In this document: piece by piece, positions 36,184-44,328 of the stretch
Layout: every line of letters begins with the position of its first letter
Position numbering within the stretch: the stretch's first letter is position 1
Source of the DNA: Ohtaekwangia koreensis
Lineage (GTDB): Bacteria > Bacteroidota > Bacteroidia > Cytophagales > Cyclobacteriaceae
NCBI RefSeq assembly: GCF_900167975.1
Contig: NZ_FUZU01000003.1
Coordinates: 992,001 to 1,056,000 of the forward strand
Reading direction: 5' to 3'
Length of the DNA: 64,000 bases
The notes under the pieces: generated by a model
Database searches by the model: none
Seen by the model: the letters and a program-made list of their open reading frames with translations, nothing else
What the model was told of the DNA's origin: nothing
Program-made: the position numbers and the translations under genes

Positions 36184-38661
36184 ATGAAAGTTTTTAAGTT
36201 CCTCATCTCTCTTCTCATCACTGTAGGGCTCGTATACGTTCTGGATAACAGCTTGGTGGTGAAGGGAAACCGACTTCCCCCGTTAGGGAGATTCCTCGAT
36301 CCGTTTCATGGATTCTGGCAAAATATCGAATCGAAAGATGCACGTGTTCCCGAACAACCGGATATTCCGGGGTTAAAGGGCAAGGTCACGATCGTGTTCG
36401 ACAGCCTGATGATCCCGCATATATTCGCGGAGAACGATGAGGATCTTTACCTGGCGCAGGGTTATGTTACCGCCATGCACAGGCTTTGGCAAATGGAAAT
36501 TCAAACGCATGCCGCTGCAGGAAGAGTTTCTGAAATTGTGGGAGAAGTAGCACTCGACAACGATAGGGCTAACCGAAGACTCGGGATGGTATATGGTGCT
36601 GAGAAAGCGTTGGCCGGTATGATGAAAAATCCTACCACCAAAATGATGGTGGAAAAATATACCGAAGGCGTAAATGCCTATATCGCGTCACTCAATGATA
36701 AGACACTTCCGTTCGAATATAAATTACTCGATTACAAACCTGAACCGTGGAAACCCCTGAAGTGCGCTTTGCTGTTAAAAAATATGGCGAAAACACTTTG
36801 CATGGGCGACAAGGATATGGAGATGACCAATACCCTGAAGCTATACGGTAAAGACGTAGTGGAATTGCTATACCCGGATCGCGAACCTATCGGTGATCCT
36901 ATTGTCGACCATGCGAATGCTTGGAAATTCAAACCCATTACTTTTGATAGTATATCACGCAGTGTACCCGAAGAGTATATCAACGTAAAAAAAATACCTC
37001 CCTCCGATCCTACTGCAGGCAGTAACAACTGGGCTGTAAGCGGAAGTAAAACTGCGAGCGGTTCGCCTATACTGTGTGGCGATCCACATCTTAATTTGTC
37101 GCTGCCATCTATCTGGTATATTGTTCAGTTGCATGCACCCGGCACCAATGCGATGGGCGCTTCCTTACCAGGATCTCCTGCTATCATTATAGGCTATACG
37201 GATTCCGTTGCGTGGAGTGTTACAAACGCTCAACGCGATCTTGTCGATTGGTTTGCTATTGAATTCGAGAATGACAAGAAGGATAAGTATATGTTCGATG
37301 GTAAATGGACAGAAACTAAAAAAGTGATTGAAGAGATCCACGTTCGTGGGAAAGATATAGTGTACGACACCGTGATCTATACGCACTGGGGTCCGATCAC
37401 GTACGATGAAGATTTTCATGGAGAGAATAATCTTGTGCAGCATGCTTTCCGATGGATGGCGCACGATGAATCGGAAGAACTCATGACGTTCTATAAACTG
37501 AATCGTGCAAAAAATCATAATGACTATACGGATGCCCTTCATCATTACGCTACGCCACCGCAGAATTTTGTATTCGCTTCTGCTTCCGGAGATATAGCGA
37601 TGCGGGTGCAAGGTAAATTTCCAGTGCGAAGAGTATATGAAGGAAAATTTATACTCGATGGCAGTAAAAGCACTAACGGCTGGCAAGCCTATATACCAAA
37701 CGAACAAAACATACAGTATAAAAATCCGGAGCGCGGCTTTGTAAGCTCGGCAAATCAATACCCGGTAGATGCCACTTATCCCTACTACATCACAGCTTCC
37801 AATTTCGAAGCCTATCGCAACAGAAGAATAAACACTGTACTTAATGGATTGACTGGAATTACTATTGAGGACATGATGAAGCTGCAAAACGACAACTATA
37901 ATTTAAAAGCAGCCGAGAGCCTCCCTATATTTCTAAGTCACCTGGACTCCACGCATCTCACCCCACAACAGGCCCGGGCGTTTCAAATTCTTAAAGATTG
38001 GAACTATATAAATGATAAGGATTCAGAAGGCGCTTCTTACTATGAAGCCTGGTGGGATGTATTGATGCCGTTGATCTGGGATGAGCTCGATAAAAACAAG
38101 ACTGCACTTACGCGTCCGACTACCTTTAATACCATCCGGTTGATCAAAGAGAAACCTGACCTTGTTTTCTTTGATATACAGGGAACGCCAGAAAAAGAAA
38201 TGGCGGGAGATGTACTCCGAAAAGCTTTTGCACTGAGCGTTGAAGATATTGAAAAATGGAAACAGGAACGGAAAGCTAAACTTGCAACAACAGCCAGCAC
38301 CGAGAAACCAAACGATGGTGCCCGGTGGTCGGTATATAAAGATAGTTATATAGGACATTTACTTCGCCTGGAACCTTTGAATGTACGGGTGCTCACCGGT
38401 GGTAATCACGACATCGTTAATGCGCATTCCAAAACCAACGGACCTTCGTGGAGAATGATCGTGAGCCTGGAAAAATCCGGGGCCAAAGGATGGGGTGTAT
38501 ATCCTGGTGGACAATCAGGAAATCCTGGAAGCACCTACTATAGCAACATGGTTCCAGCCTGGAGCACAGGGAAATATTATAGCCTGGGCTTCTTTCAAAA
38601 ACTGGAAGATGCCGGTTCCGAAAAAATCACCACCCTTCAACTCAATCCTGCAACCAAATGA
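36184..38661 (+). CDS. Penicillin acylase family protein (Ntn hydrolase)
   Basis: An 825-residue protein. The ATG at 36184 is taken as the start because it leads into a signal anchor (MKVFKFLISLLITVGLVYV). The open frame upstream would run into kdsC on the other strand. The family order is visible: an alpha-chain-like region (GYVTAMHRLWQMEIQTHAAAGRVSEIVG), then the beta-chain N-terminal nucleophile in TAGSNNW (Ser280), exposed by autoprocessing, followed by GSPILCGDPHLNL. Further conserved parts are GYTDSVAWSVTNAQRD and the C-terminal GGNHDIVNAHSKTNGPSWRM. These periplasmic enzymes hydrolyse amides such as penicillins or acyl-homoserine lactones. The natural substrate here is unknown. Its stop overlaps the next gene start (ATGA). 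Confidence 0.93.
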   Translation: MKVFKFLISLLITVGLVYVLDNSLVVKGNRLPPLGRFLDPFHGFWQNIESKDARVPEQPDIPGLKGKVTIVFDSLMIPHIFAENDEDLYLAQGYVTAMHRLWQMEIQTHAAAGRVSEIVGEVALDNDRANRRLGMVYGAEKALAGMMKNPTTKMMVEKYTEGVNAYIASLNDKTLPFEYKLLDYKPEPWKPLKCALLLKNMAKTLCMGDKDMEMTNTLKLYGKDVVELLYPDREPIGDPIVDHANAWKFKPITFDSISRSVPEEYINVKKIPPSDPTAGSNNWAVSGSKTASGSPILCGDPHLNLSLPSIWYIVQLHAPGTNAMGASLPGSPAIIIGYTDSVAWSVTNAQRDLVDWFAIEFENDKKDKYMFDGKWTETKKVIEEIHVRGKDIVYDTVIYTHWGPITYDEDFHGENNLVQHAFRWMAHDESEELMTFYKLNRAKNHNDYTDALHHYATPPQNFVFASASGDIAMRVQGKFPVRRVYEGKFILDGSKSTNGWQAYIPNEQNIQYKNPERGFVSSANQYPVDATYPYYITASNFEAYRNRRINTVLNGLTGITIEDMMKLQNDNYNLKAAESLPIFLSHLDSTHLTPQQARAFQILKDWNYINDKDSEGASYYEAWWDVLMPLIWDELDKNKTALTRPTTFNTIRLIKEKPDLVFFDIQGTPEKEMAGDVLRKAFALSVEDIEKWKQERKAKLATTASTEKPNDGARWSVYKDSYIGHLLRLEPLNVRVLTGGNHDIVNAHSKTNGPSWRMIVSLEKSGAKGWGVYPGGQSGNPGSTYYSNMVPAWSTGKYYSLGFFQKLEDAGSEKITTLQLNPATK

Positions 38662-39008
38662 AATTTATCATACAGGTAATCGCTATAGTTATATTGGCAT
38701 TTATAGCTGAGTCATTTCTTCCCTGGTATAGCCTTGCAATAGCAGCTGCTATAGCCGGGTACTTTTTAAAATCGAGGGCCAACTTTCTCGCAGGGTTTCT
38801 GGCCATCGGATTCCTGTGGTTCATCAACGCCTGGATGATCGACAGTGATGCTGCCGTTGATCTTGCCGGTAAAGTAGCGTTGATCTTTCCTTTGAAGGAG
38901 AAAAATCTGCTTATGCTTGTAACCGCTTGTCTCGGAGCAATTGTTGGCGGCTTTGCTACCCTCACCGGGTCGCTACTAAAAACTGAGAAGAAGAGAAACT
39001 ACTATTAA
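38658..39008 (+). CDS. Small integral membrane protein, unknown function
   Basis: A 116-residue hydrophobic protein with about four transmembrane segments (IIQVIAIVILAFIAESFL, SLAIAAAIAGYFL, FLAGFLAIGFLWFINAWM, LLMLVTACLGAIVGGFATLTGSLL). It begins within the stop of the acylase gene (ATGA, 4-base overlap), so the two are translationally coupled. I do not recognise the family. It may be a membrane partner of the acylase, but that is only context. Confidence 0.75.
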   Translation: MKFIIQVIAIVILAFIAESFLPWYSLAIAAAIAGYFLKSRANFLAGFLAIGFLWFINAWMIDSDAAVDLAGKVALIFPLKEKNLLMLVTACLGAIVGGFATLTGSLLKTEKKRNYY

Positions 39009-39104
39009 TTTTTAGTTAAACTGTTTGAATTTGGACACTTGTATACGTGTTAACGCTTTAGAATATACTATATTGAGTTAAATAAAACCTAAACACGTAC
39101 CTAT

Positions 39105-39504
39105 ATGAAAACAAAAAACGTACAGGCGGCATTCTTAATTAGTGCTATAGCATTTAGCTTATTCAGCTTTATAGCAGTGCAACAATGGGTAGAGCTGGGC
39201 TCTCGCAAAGTAAACTTTGGACTGGACCGTGATGTGATCAACGTGTCCAATCGTGATGGCTATTTCGAAGCCATCAAAATTGTAGTTCGCGGAGGCGCGC
39301 TAAATATGCACCGATGCACCGTTCATTTTGAAAATGGCGGCACACAGGAAGTTGAGTTGCGTCACAATTTTGCGAAGGGTTCTGACAGCCGCGTTGTTGA
39401 TCTGAAAAGGAAATAAGCGCTATATCGATAAGATCGAATTCTGGTATGATACTAAAAATGCTGCTAACCGCAAGGCAGAAGTTGTTGTCTGGGGCAAACG
39501 TTAA
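39105..39504 (+). pseudogene. Secreted DUF2541-like protein, frameshifted in an A-run
   Basis: The first frame codes 103 residues with a signal peptide (MKTKNVQAAFLISAIAFSLF) and a beta-sandwich start (WVELGSRKVNFGLDRDVINV, IKIVVRGGALNMHRCTVHF). It stops at 39414-39416 after VVDLKRK. The +1 frame continues without break to a TAA at 39502-39504 and reads RYIDKIEFWYDTKNAANRKAEVVVWGKR, the expected final strands of the same domain. Removing one A from the run at 39405-39408 restores a 132-residue protein (VVDLKGNKRYIDKIEF). The cause may be a real mutation, a sequencing error, or programmed +1 slippage, since AAA is followed by a rare-type AGG codon. Family assignment is tentative; the frameshift itself is clear. 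Confidence 0.8.
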
Positions 39505-39548
39505 TTTCTCTAAAATAGAAAAAAATCACCTATATAGATATATAAGTA

Positions 39549-39579
39549 AAGCCTCGAAGTTAAAATAACTTCGAGGCTT
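39549..39579. terminator. Strong bidirectional terminator-like hairpin
   Basis: Bases 39549-39562 (AAGCCTCGAAGTTA) pair perfectly with 39566-39579, a 14-base stem with a three-base loop. It lies between two converging genes, the DUF2541-like gene ending at 39504 and the permease gene ending at 39635, where a shared terminator is expected. Confidence 0.8.
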
Positions 39580-39634
39580 AGCTACGGTAAATTATATATA
39601 CAACCGGATCTGCATCTATAGCATATCGCTATAA

Positions 39635-42268
39635 TTATTCCATTCGCAGTGATTTTACCGGGTTTGCAAATGCTGCTTTCATTACCTGGTAGCTAACGGT
39701 GAACAGTGCAACCAACAATGAAGATCCTATCGCGAGTACAAAAAACCATGCGCTGATCTCTACCTGAAACTTAAAATTCTGCAACCACGTGCGCATCAGC
39801 CACCAGCCCAGCGGACCGGCAATCAAGAACGCAATCATTATAAGTCCTGCAAATTCCTTCCAGAAAATCCAAAGTATATTTCCCGCACTGCTACCCAATA
39901 TTTTACGAATACCTATTTCCTTCGACTTTTGCGTCACGGTGAAAGACACTAGTCCATATAGTCCAAGGCATCCAATGAAAATTGAGATAAGTGAGAACGT
40001 CTGGATCAATTTGAGCATAGTCTCTTCACTTTCATAAAACTTTGCTATACTATCGTCCAGAAATTCATATTCAAAAATCTGATCAGGATGTTGCTGGCTC
40101 CATACTCCTTCAATGGCAGACAAGGTAGATTTTGCATCTGACAAATTCAGTTTCACCGCATAGTTTTCATAATCACCGCTATACGTGGTAATGAGTATAG
40201 GACTTATTTCTTCATGAAACGATTTATCATGGAAGTCTTTCAGCACACCTACAATAGATGCTACCATTTGACCGCCATTGGCTACAATTACTTTTCCTAT
40301 AGCATCTTCAGGAGACTCAAGTTCCAGCTTGCGTACCATGGCCTCATTCACTAACATTTCTCTTACTGTATCAGAAGGTGTAAGATTTCTTCCGACAACA
40401 AATTCCAATCCGAACGTAGAAGCATAATCGGCATCAGCAGATTTTATGCTGGTTCTGAAATTGACTTCTTCCGAGCTATTATTAAATTTGATAGAGTTGC
40501 CCCAATCTTCTTCAGACGCAGGTGCAGTATAGCAGAGTGACACATCTTGAACTCCGCGTATCCTGGAGATTTCATTTTTCAATGCTTCCTTACTGGTCGG
40601 ACTAGCATCGTTGCCTGTCGCGATCATTACAATCGCCTCCTGATCAAAACCCAAATCAGATTCTCTGGCAAATCGTATTTGACTAACAACCACGATCACT
40701 CCTATAATTAGTATCTGAGATATCGCAAACTGCGATACGATCAGCGTGCGACGCACATTGAAGCCACCAACATTTTGTTGTGTAACTTTTCCTTTCAATG
40801 CTGTTACGGGTTGAAACTTCGCTAAAACAAGTGCTGGATAATATCCGGCCAGAAATGTAACCACGACACCAAGCGTCACTATAAAATAGATCAACAGGTA
40901 ATCCGCAAATGGATTTAGTGTCATGTGTATATTAAAAAGACTATTCGCATAAGGAAGAATCAGCGAAGCCAACCCTATAGCCATGACTATACCAATCCCG
41001 CAGATGATTGCTGTCTCAAAAATGAACTGCCAGAAAAGTTGACGCCTCAGGCTTCCCAAAACTTTCCGTACACCAACCTCCTTCGAGCGCTTTAAAGCTT
41101 GCGCTGTAGCCAGGTTCACAAAGTTTACGCATGCTGTTGCGATTAAAAATAAACCTACGATGGATAGTATATATAGCTTTTGTCTTTCCATAGCACCACC
41201 ATACCGTGCATCGAAGTGAATCTCTTTCAGAGGTTGCAATTTATAGTGGTGTACATTCTTGCTGGTGGGGCGATGTTTCTTTACATACGCAGGCATAACA
41301 CTTTCTACCTGTGCAATGGAGACGTTGGGCTGAAGCCGTGTATAGCATTGCATACCATCGCGAATGCCTCCCCATCCATCGGTCTCATTTGCCAGCCACG
41401 GATTATAGGATTTTAACGTGACATAGGATACAAAAATTCCTGCCTTTAAATCTGTATTCTCGGGAAAGTCCTTGAGTATACCTGTTACCGTGAATGGAAA
41501 TTTATTTCCAAGCCAAAATGTTTTACCAATCGGATCTTCATTGCCAAAGTATTTTCGCGCAATGGCTTCGGTCATGACCGCAGTATTGGGATCAACAAGC
41601 ACGGATCTTTCATCACCTTTCAATAAAGGGAAATTGAATATCTCGAAGAATGTTTTCTCGGCAAATGCAAGTCCATCCGTTTCATTGTATTTTAATACTT
41701 TGTCTTTTTCCTTCAGCGTAATAAGCACATCACGCTCGGTATAGACACGCGCTACCTTTTCGCCAAATGTATAGTCATTTCGGAAAGACTCTCCTAACGG
41801 TGATGGCACACAGTTTCTATAGGCCACTACATCGCGGTGCAATTCTGTAACGATTCTGTAAACACGGTTTGAATCCTTGTGGAAGTTATCAAAACTAAGG
41901 TGATGCGTCACAAAAGTAAAAATTAGAATACCACAGGTCATGCTGAGTGCAAGACCTGCTATATTAATAATAGAATAGGCTTTATTACGTTCCAGGTTTC
42001 TCCACCCGATCTTAAAATAACTTCTGAACATAGTATAGTTGTTTACATGTATATATACTTCGGCTGGACGGATTATTCCAGGTCGGAAAAGCAGCAGCAC
42101 ATCGATGATGAACAGTATATCTGCTTTCCGTTTGCCGGATTTCTTTAATCGCCTTTCATAAACTTCCAGGAGATCGCCTTCGATGTAGTCCTGCATCTCG
42201 GGATGACAATACCAACGAAAGAAACGCATGAAGAGCCCCGGAGGTGACTGAATTGATTTTTTGCGCAT
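39635..42268 (-). CDS. MacB/FtsX-type ABC transporter permease with N-terminal prefix domain
   Basis: An 877-residue protein. Residues 1-~75 are the cytoplasmic prefix domain seen in PadR-linked Bacteroidetes permeases (FFRWYCHPEMQDYIEGDLLEVYERRLKK). Then comes a MacB-like unit: TM helix, periplasmic core and three TM helices (EVGVRKVLGSLRRQLFWQF), followed by a second such unit (SFTVTQKSKEIGIRKILG) ending NPVKSLRME. No ATPase gene is adjacent. MacB-type permeases work mechanically across the periplasm, moving lipoproteins, peptides or drugs. The upstream padR gene overlaps by one base (TGATG), so the regulator and permease form a coupled pair. Confidence 0.93.
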   Translation of the reverse strand: MRKKSIQSPPGLFMRFFRWYCHPEMQDYIEGDLLEVYERRLKKSGKRKADILFIIDVLLLFRPGIIRPAEVYIHVNNYTMFRSYFKIGWRNLERNKAYSIINIAGLALSMTCGILIFTFVTHHLSFDNFHKDSNRVYRIVTELHRDVVAYRNCVPSPLGESFRNDYTFGEKVARVYTERDVLITLKEKDKVLKYNETDGLAFAEKTFFEIFNFPLLKGDERSVLVDPNTAVMTEAIARKYFGNEDPIGKTFWLGNKFPFTVTGILKDFPENTDLKAGIFVSYVTLKSYNPWLANETDGWGGIRDGMQCYTRLQPNVSIAQVESVMPAYVKKHRPTSKNVHHYKLQPLKEIHFDARYGGAMERQKLYILSIVGLFLIATACVNFVNLATAQALKRSKEVGVRKVLGSLRRQLFWQFIFETAIICGIGIVMAIGLASLILPYANSLFNIHMTLNPFADYLLIYFIVTLGVVVTFLAGYYPALVLAKFQPVTALKGKVTQQNVGGFNVRRTLIVSQFAISQILIIGVIVVVSQIRFARESDLGFDQEAIVMIATGNDASPTSKEALKNEISRIRGVQDVSLCYTAPASEEDWGNSIKFNNSSEEVNFRTSIKSADADYASTFGLEFVVGRNLTPSDTVREMLVNEAMVRKLELESPEDAIGKVIVANGGQMVASIVGVLKDFHDKSFHEEISPILITTYSGDYENYAVKLNLSDAKSTLSAIEGVWSQQHPDQIFEYEFLDDSIAKFYESEETMLKLIQTFSLISIFIGCLGLYGLVSFTVTQKSKEIGIRKILGSSAGNILWIFWKEFAGLIMIAFLIAGPLGWWLMRTWLQNFKFQVEISAWFFVLAIGSSLLVALFTVSYQVMKAAFANPVKSLRME

Positions 42269-42609
42269 CAGCCTGCCAGGTTAATTTGAAATATAGTCTT
42301 GGGAATAGCCCGCCAAAGTTCTTCGCGGGTTTCTTTTGCATGTAACATGGCTTTCTTACCCATGGCGGTAATTTCAAAATATCGCTTAGGTCTCCCCGCT
42401 CTTTCATCACTGGACTCCCCAGCGTACGATTTAAGATAGCCTTTGTCTTCCAACCTTTTCAGCGCGGTGTGCAGCGCTCCCATGCTCACGGTTCGTGAAA
42501 GCCGGGATTCGATTTCATCTTTTATCGATACACTATACGCTTCGTTGTTAAGTATACCAATCGTCAGGATTACTATTTCTTCAAACTCCCCTAACTGATA
42601 TTTTTTCAT
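42268..42609 (-). CDS. PadR-family transcriptional regulator
   Basis: A 113-residue winged-helix protein with the PadR pattern: LGEFEEIVILTIGILNNEAYSVSIKDEIESR, then the recognition region SMGALHTALKRLEDKGYLKSYAG and the wing RPKRYFEITAMGKKAML. PadR proteins repress a neighbouring gene until a ligand is bound. Here the stop overlaps the start of the permease gene by one base, which fits a two-gene self-regulated unit. A -7 box lies 19 bases before the ATG. Confidence 0.95.
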   Translation of the reverse strand: MKKYQLGEFEEIVILTIGILNNEAYSVSIKDEIESRLSRTVSMGALHTALKRLEDKGYLKSYAGESSDERAGRPKRYFEITAMGKKAMLHAKETREELWRAIPKTIFQINLAG

Positions 42610-42627
42610 CTCCGGAATAATTTAATC

Positions 42628-42635
42628 CAAATGTA
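42628..42635 (-). promoter_or_regulatory. Predicted -7 element upstream of padR
   Basis: The minus strand reads TACATTTG at 42635-42628, an exact TAnnTTTG match, 19 bases before the padR ATG, which would give a leader of about 12 bases. No well-spaced TTG is present at -33, so the call is only moderate. Confidence 0.45.
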
Positions 42636-42807
42636 GGAATAATAACTATGCCAGAAACTAAAACCCCTATATATACCCATCTGTGACACTGGATTACCGG
42701 GTCAGTGCACGCAATTGAACAATAACTGATCGAATCTGGTCGGTCGCGAATAAGTTTTTACACTGTTGGAAAAAGTAATCTATAATTTGCCCGGCAGATG
42801 GCAATTT

Positions 42808-44217
42808 TTAGAAAAGGAAACCATAATTATCTTCCAATCTTTCAAGTAGTTCATCCGCATTCACTTTCTTCCTGAAAAAATTTTCGAACGGATCACCAAC
42901 GTTTTTGAGCCTTGTAAAGATGGTTTCTGTATTGAAGTCTTCCAATCTTAACCCCTCCTTTATTTCTTCCCATAGAAGCGGAGTTGCAATCGTGGCCAAC
43001 GGTCCGGCTACCAGAGAGTATGGAGCGACAATACTTTTTCCTTCCTCATTACATGTATAGTCTAACGACACCTTCCCATACACATCACCACCCGATCCCT
43101 CACGGACTACATCATTTGGGATTTTCAGGCTGATAAGATTACAGATATATTCGGCTACAGCTTTCGCGGTTTCAAACTTACTTTTGGAATCGAGTGGTAT
43201 ATAAACATGCAGCCCAGATTTACCATCTGCCTTTATAAAAGAAGGTAACTTCAATCCATCTAAAATCTCCTTGGCCGTGAGCGTTACATCCAAAGCCTTT
43301 ACAAGTTCAAATTCCGGAGAATCAATTACAATAAGAATATAGTCTGGCGTGGCAGGCTGCTTTACTTTCGCGTGCGCAACATTAAACTCGATATATCCTC
43401 GTTCTACATACAGTAACACATGCTCTTTATCATTGCATAAAAGTATAGACTGTGTTTTATCCTTCGGCATGGTAATCGGTTTAATCCAGTCAGGCATCTC
43501 CTCTTCGTCACTTTGAAATAGTGATGCTACGTTTAATGCTACCGGAGCACGTAAACTTTCAGCTTGTTGGCGTACCCATAAGGGGCGATCCTTCATATAG
43601 GGTAAAATATATTCCGATATTTTGTTATAGTAATTCAGTACATCTTGTTTGTTCAACCGTGGTTGCCTGAAAATGATTTTATCAAGATCTGTAAATTGAA
43701 TCTTGTGCCGCAGTTTGAAATCAGGTTGCCGGGGCGCTTTCTCAACGATCTTGATTTCCTTCGTTGGAGCACGAGCCTTTTCTTTTTTCGTTACAGCTGG
43801 TTTCTCTTTCGACTTAGGAGCAGGGAAATCATATTTCCTAGCTTTCTCTTTTTTTCGAACGACAGGAAGTTCGGGAAGCGAACTGAATTCCTTCTTTATC
43901 GCTTCGTCAAATTCGAATGGTGCTTCATCCCATATTTTATTCGAACTGCTATGAAAGTAATATATACCAGAAACCTCATCACTACTATTGAGCTGATGGT
44001 TGGATGATTCAAGATTATTCAGCACCGTTTCATAGCCCATGTCGTAAAACAATTCGGCATCGCCTTGGAGTCCTTCAACGCTTATCCGCTCATCTATAGA
44101 CTGACCTGCCTTGGTGATGTAAAGCCGTATCAGCTTTTCGCGGTCTGCCCTGTCTTTACAGTCTTTGACCAACTGAAGAATCGTCTTGAATGCTTTTGTG
44201 TTCTTGCGAATTAACAT
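42808..44217 (-). CDS. LigD-type primase/polymerase domain protein with altered metal motif
   Basis: A 469-residue protein. The ATG at 44217 is preferred over 44256 because a TATATTTG promoter box (44245-44238) lies between them. Residues 1-~115 are an unrecognised helical domain, and ~120-165 a Lys/Glu/Pro-rich linker. The rest resembles the polymerase domain of bacterial LigD: FTDLDKIIFRQPRLNKQDVLNYY, RPLWVRQQ, SGLHVYIPL and GKSIVAPYSLVAGPLATIATPLLWEE. LigD-Pol uses a D-x-D pair for metal. Aligned from PDY, this protein has V297-I-D299, so the first Asp is missing. No ligase domain and no Ku gene are present. It may be an inactive or altered NHEJ-type polymerase, or a protein with another role. 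Confidence 0.82.
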   Translation of the reverse strand: MLIRKNTKAFKTILQLVKDCKDRADREKLIRLYITKAGQSIDERISVEGLQGDAELFYDMGYETVLNNLESSNHQLNSSDEVSGIYYFHSSSNKIWDEAPFEFDEAIKKEFSSLPELPVVRKKEKARKYDFPAPKSKEKPAVTKKEKARAPTKEIKIVEKAPRQPDFKLRHKIQFTDLDKIIFRQPRLNKQDVLNYYNKISEYILPYMKDRPLWVRQQAESLRAPVALNVASLFQSDEEEMPDWIKPITMPKDKTQSILLCNDKEHVLLYVERGYIEFNVAHAKVKQPATPDYILIVIDSPEFELVKALDVTLTAKEILDGLKLPSFIKADGKSGLHVYIPLDSKSKFETAKAVAEYICNLISLKIPNDVVREGSGGDVYGKVSLDYTCNEEGKSIVAPYSLVAGPLATIATPLLWEEIKEGLRLEDFNTETIFTRLKNVGDPFENFFRKKVNADELLERLEDNYGFLF

Positions 44218-44266
44218 CGTGCGAGTGCTTGATTGTCCAAATATAAAATTAAGCATTCACGATGTT
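44213..44266. promoter_or_regulatory. Promoter and inverted repeat at the start of the LigD-like gene
   Basis: AACATCGTG (44213-44221) is repeated inverted as CACGATGTT (44258-44266), with further partial symmetry inside (AGTGCTT/AAGCATT). Between the arms, the minus strand carries TATATTTG (44245-44238), an exact Bacteroidetes -7 box, giving a start site near 44231. The symmetry brackets the promoter, which is typical of an operator. Confidence 0.45.
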
Positions 44267-44328
44267 CTGCGTACACTATTTTTTAGCCGAAACTATATTT
44301 AATAGCTTGGCTTTTTTTGTCAATACGC

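Noticed and set aside
37165-37887. A 240-codon minus-strand frame
   Set aside because: It lies wholly inside the penicillin acylase gene, whose protein has conserved catalytic motifs; the reverse frame shows no domain.
42808-44217. A complete non-homologous end-joining system
   Set aside because: There is no Ku gene, no ligase domain and the metal motif is altered.
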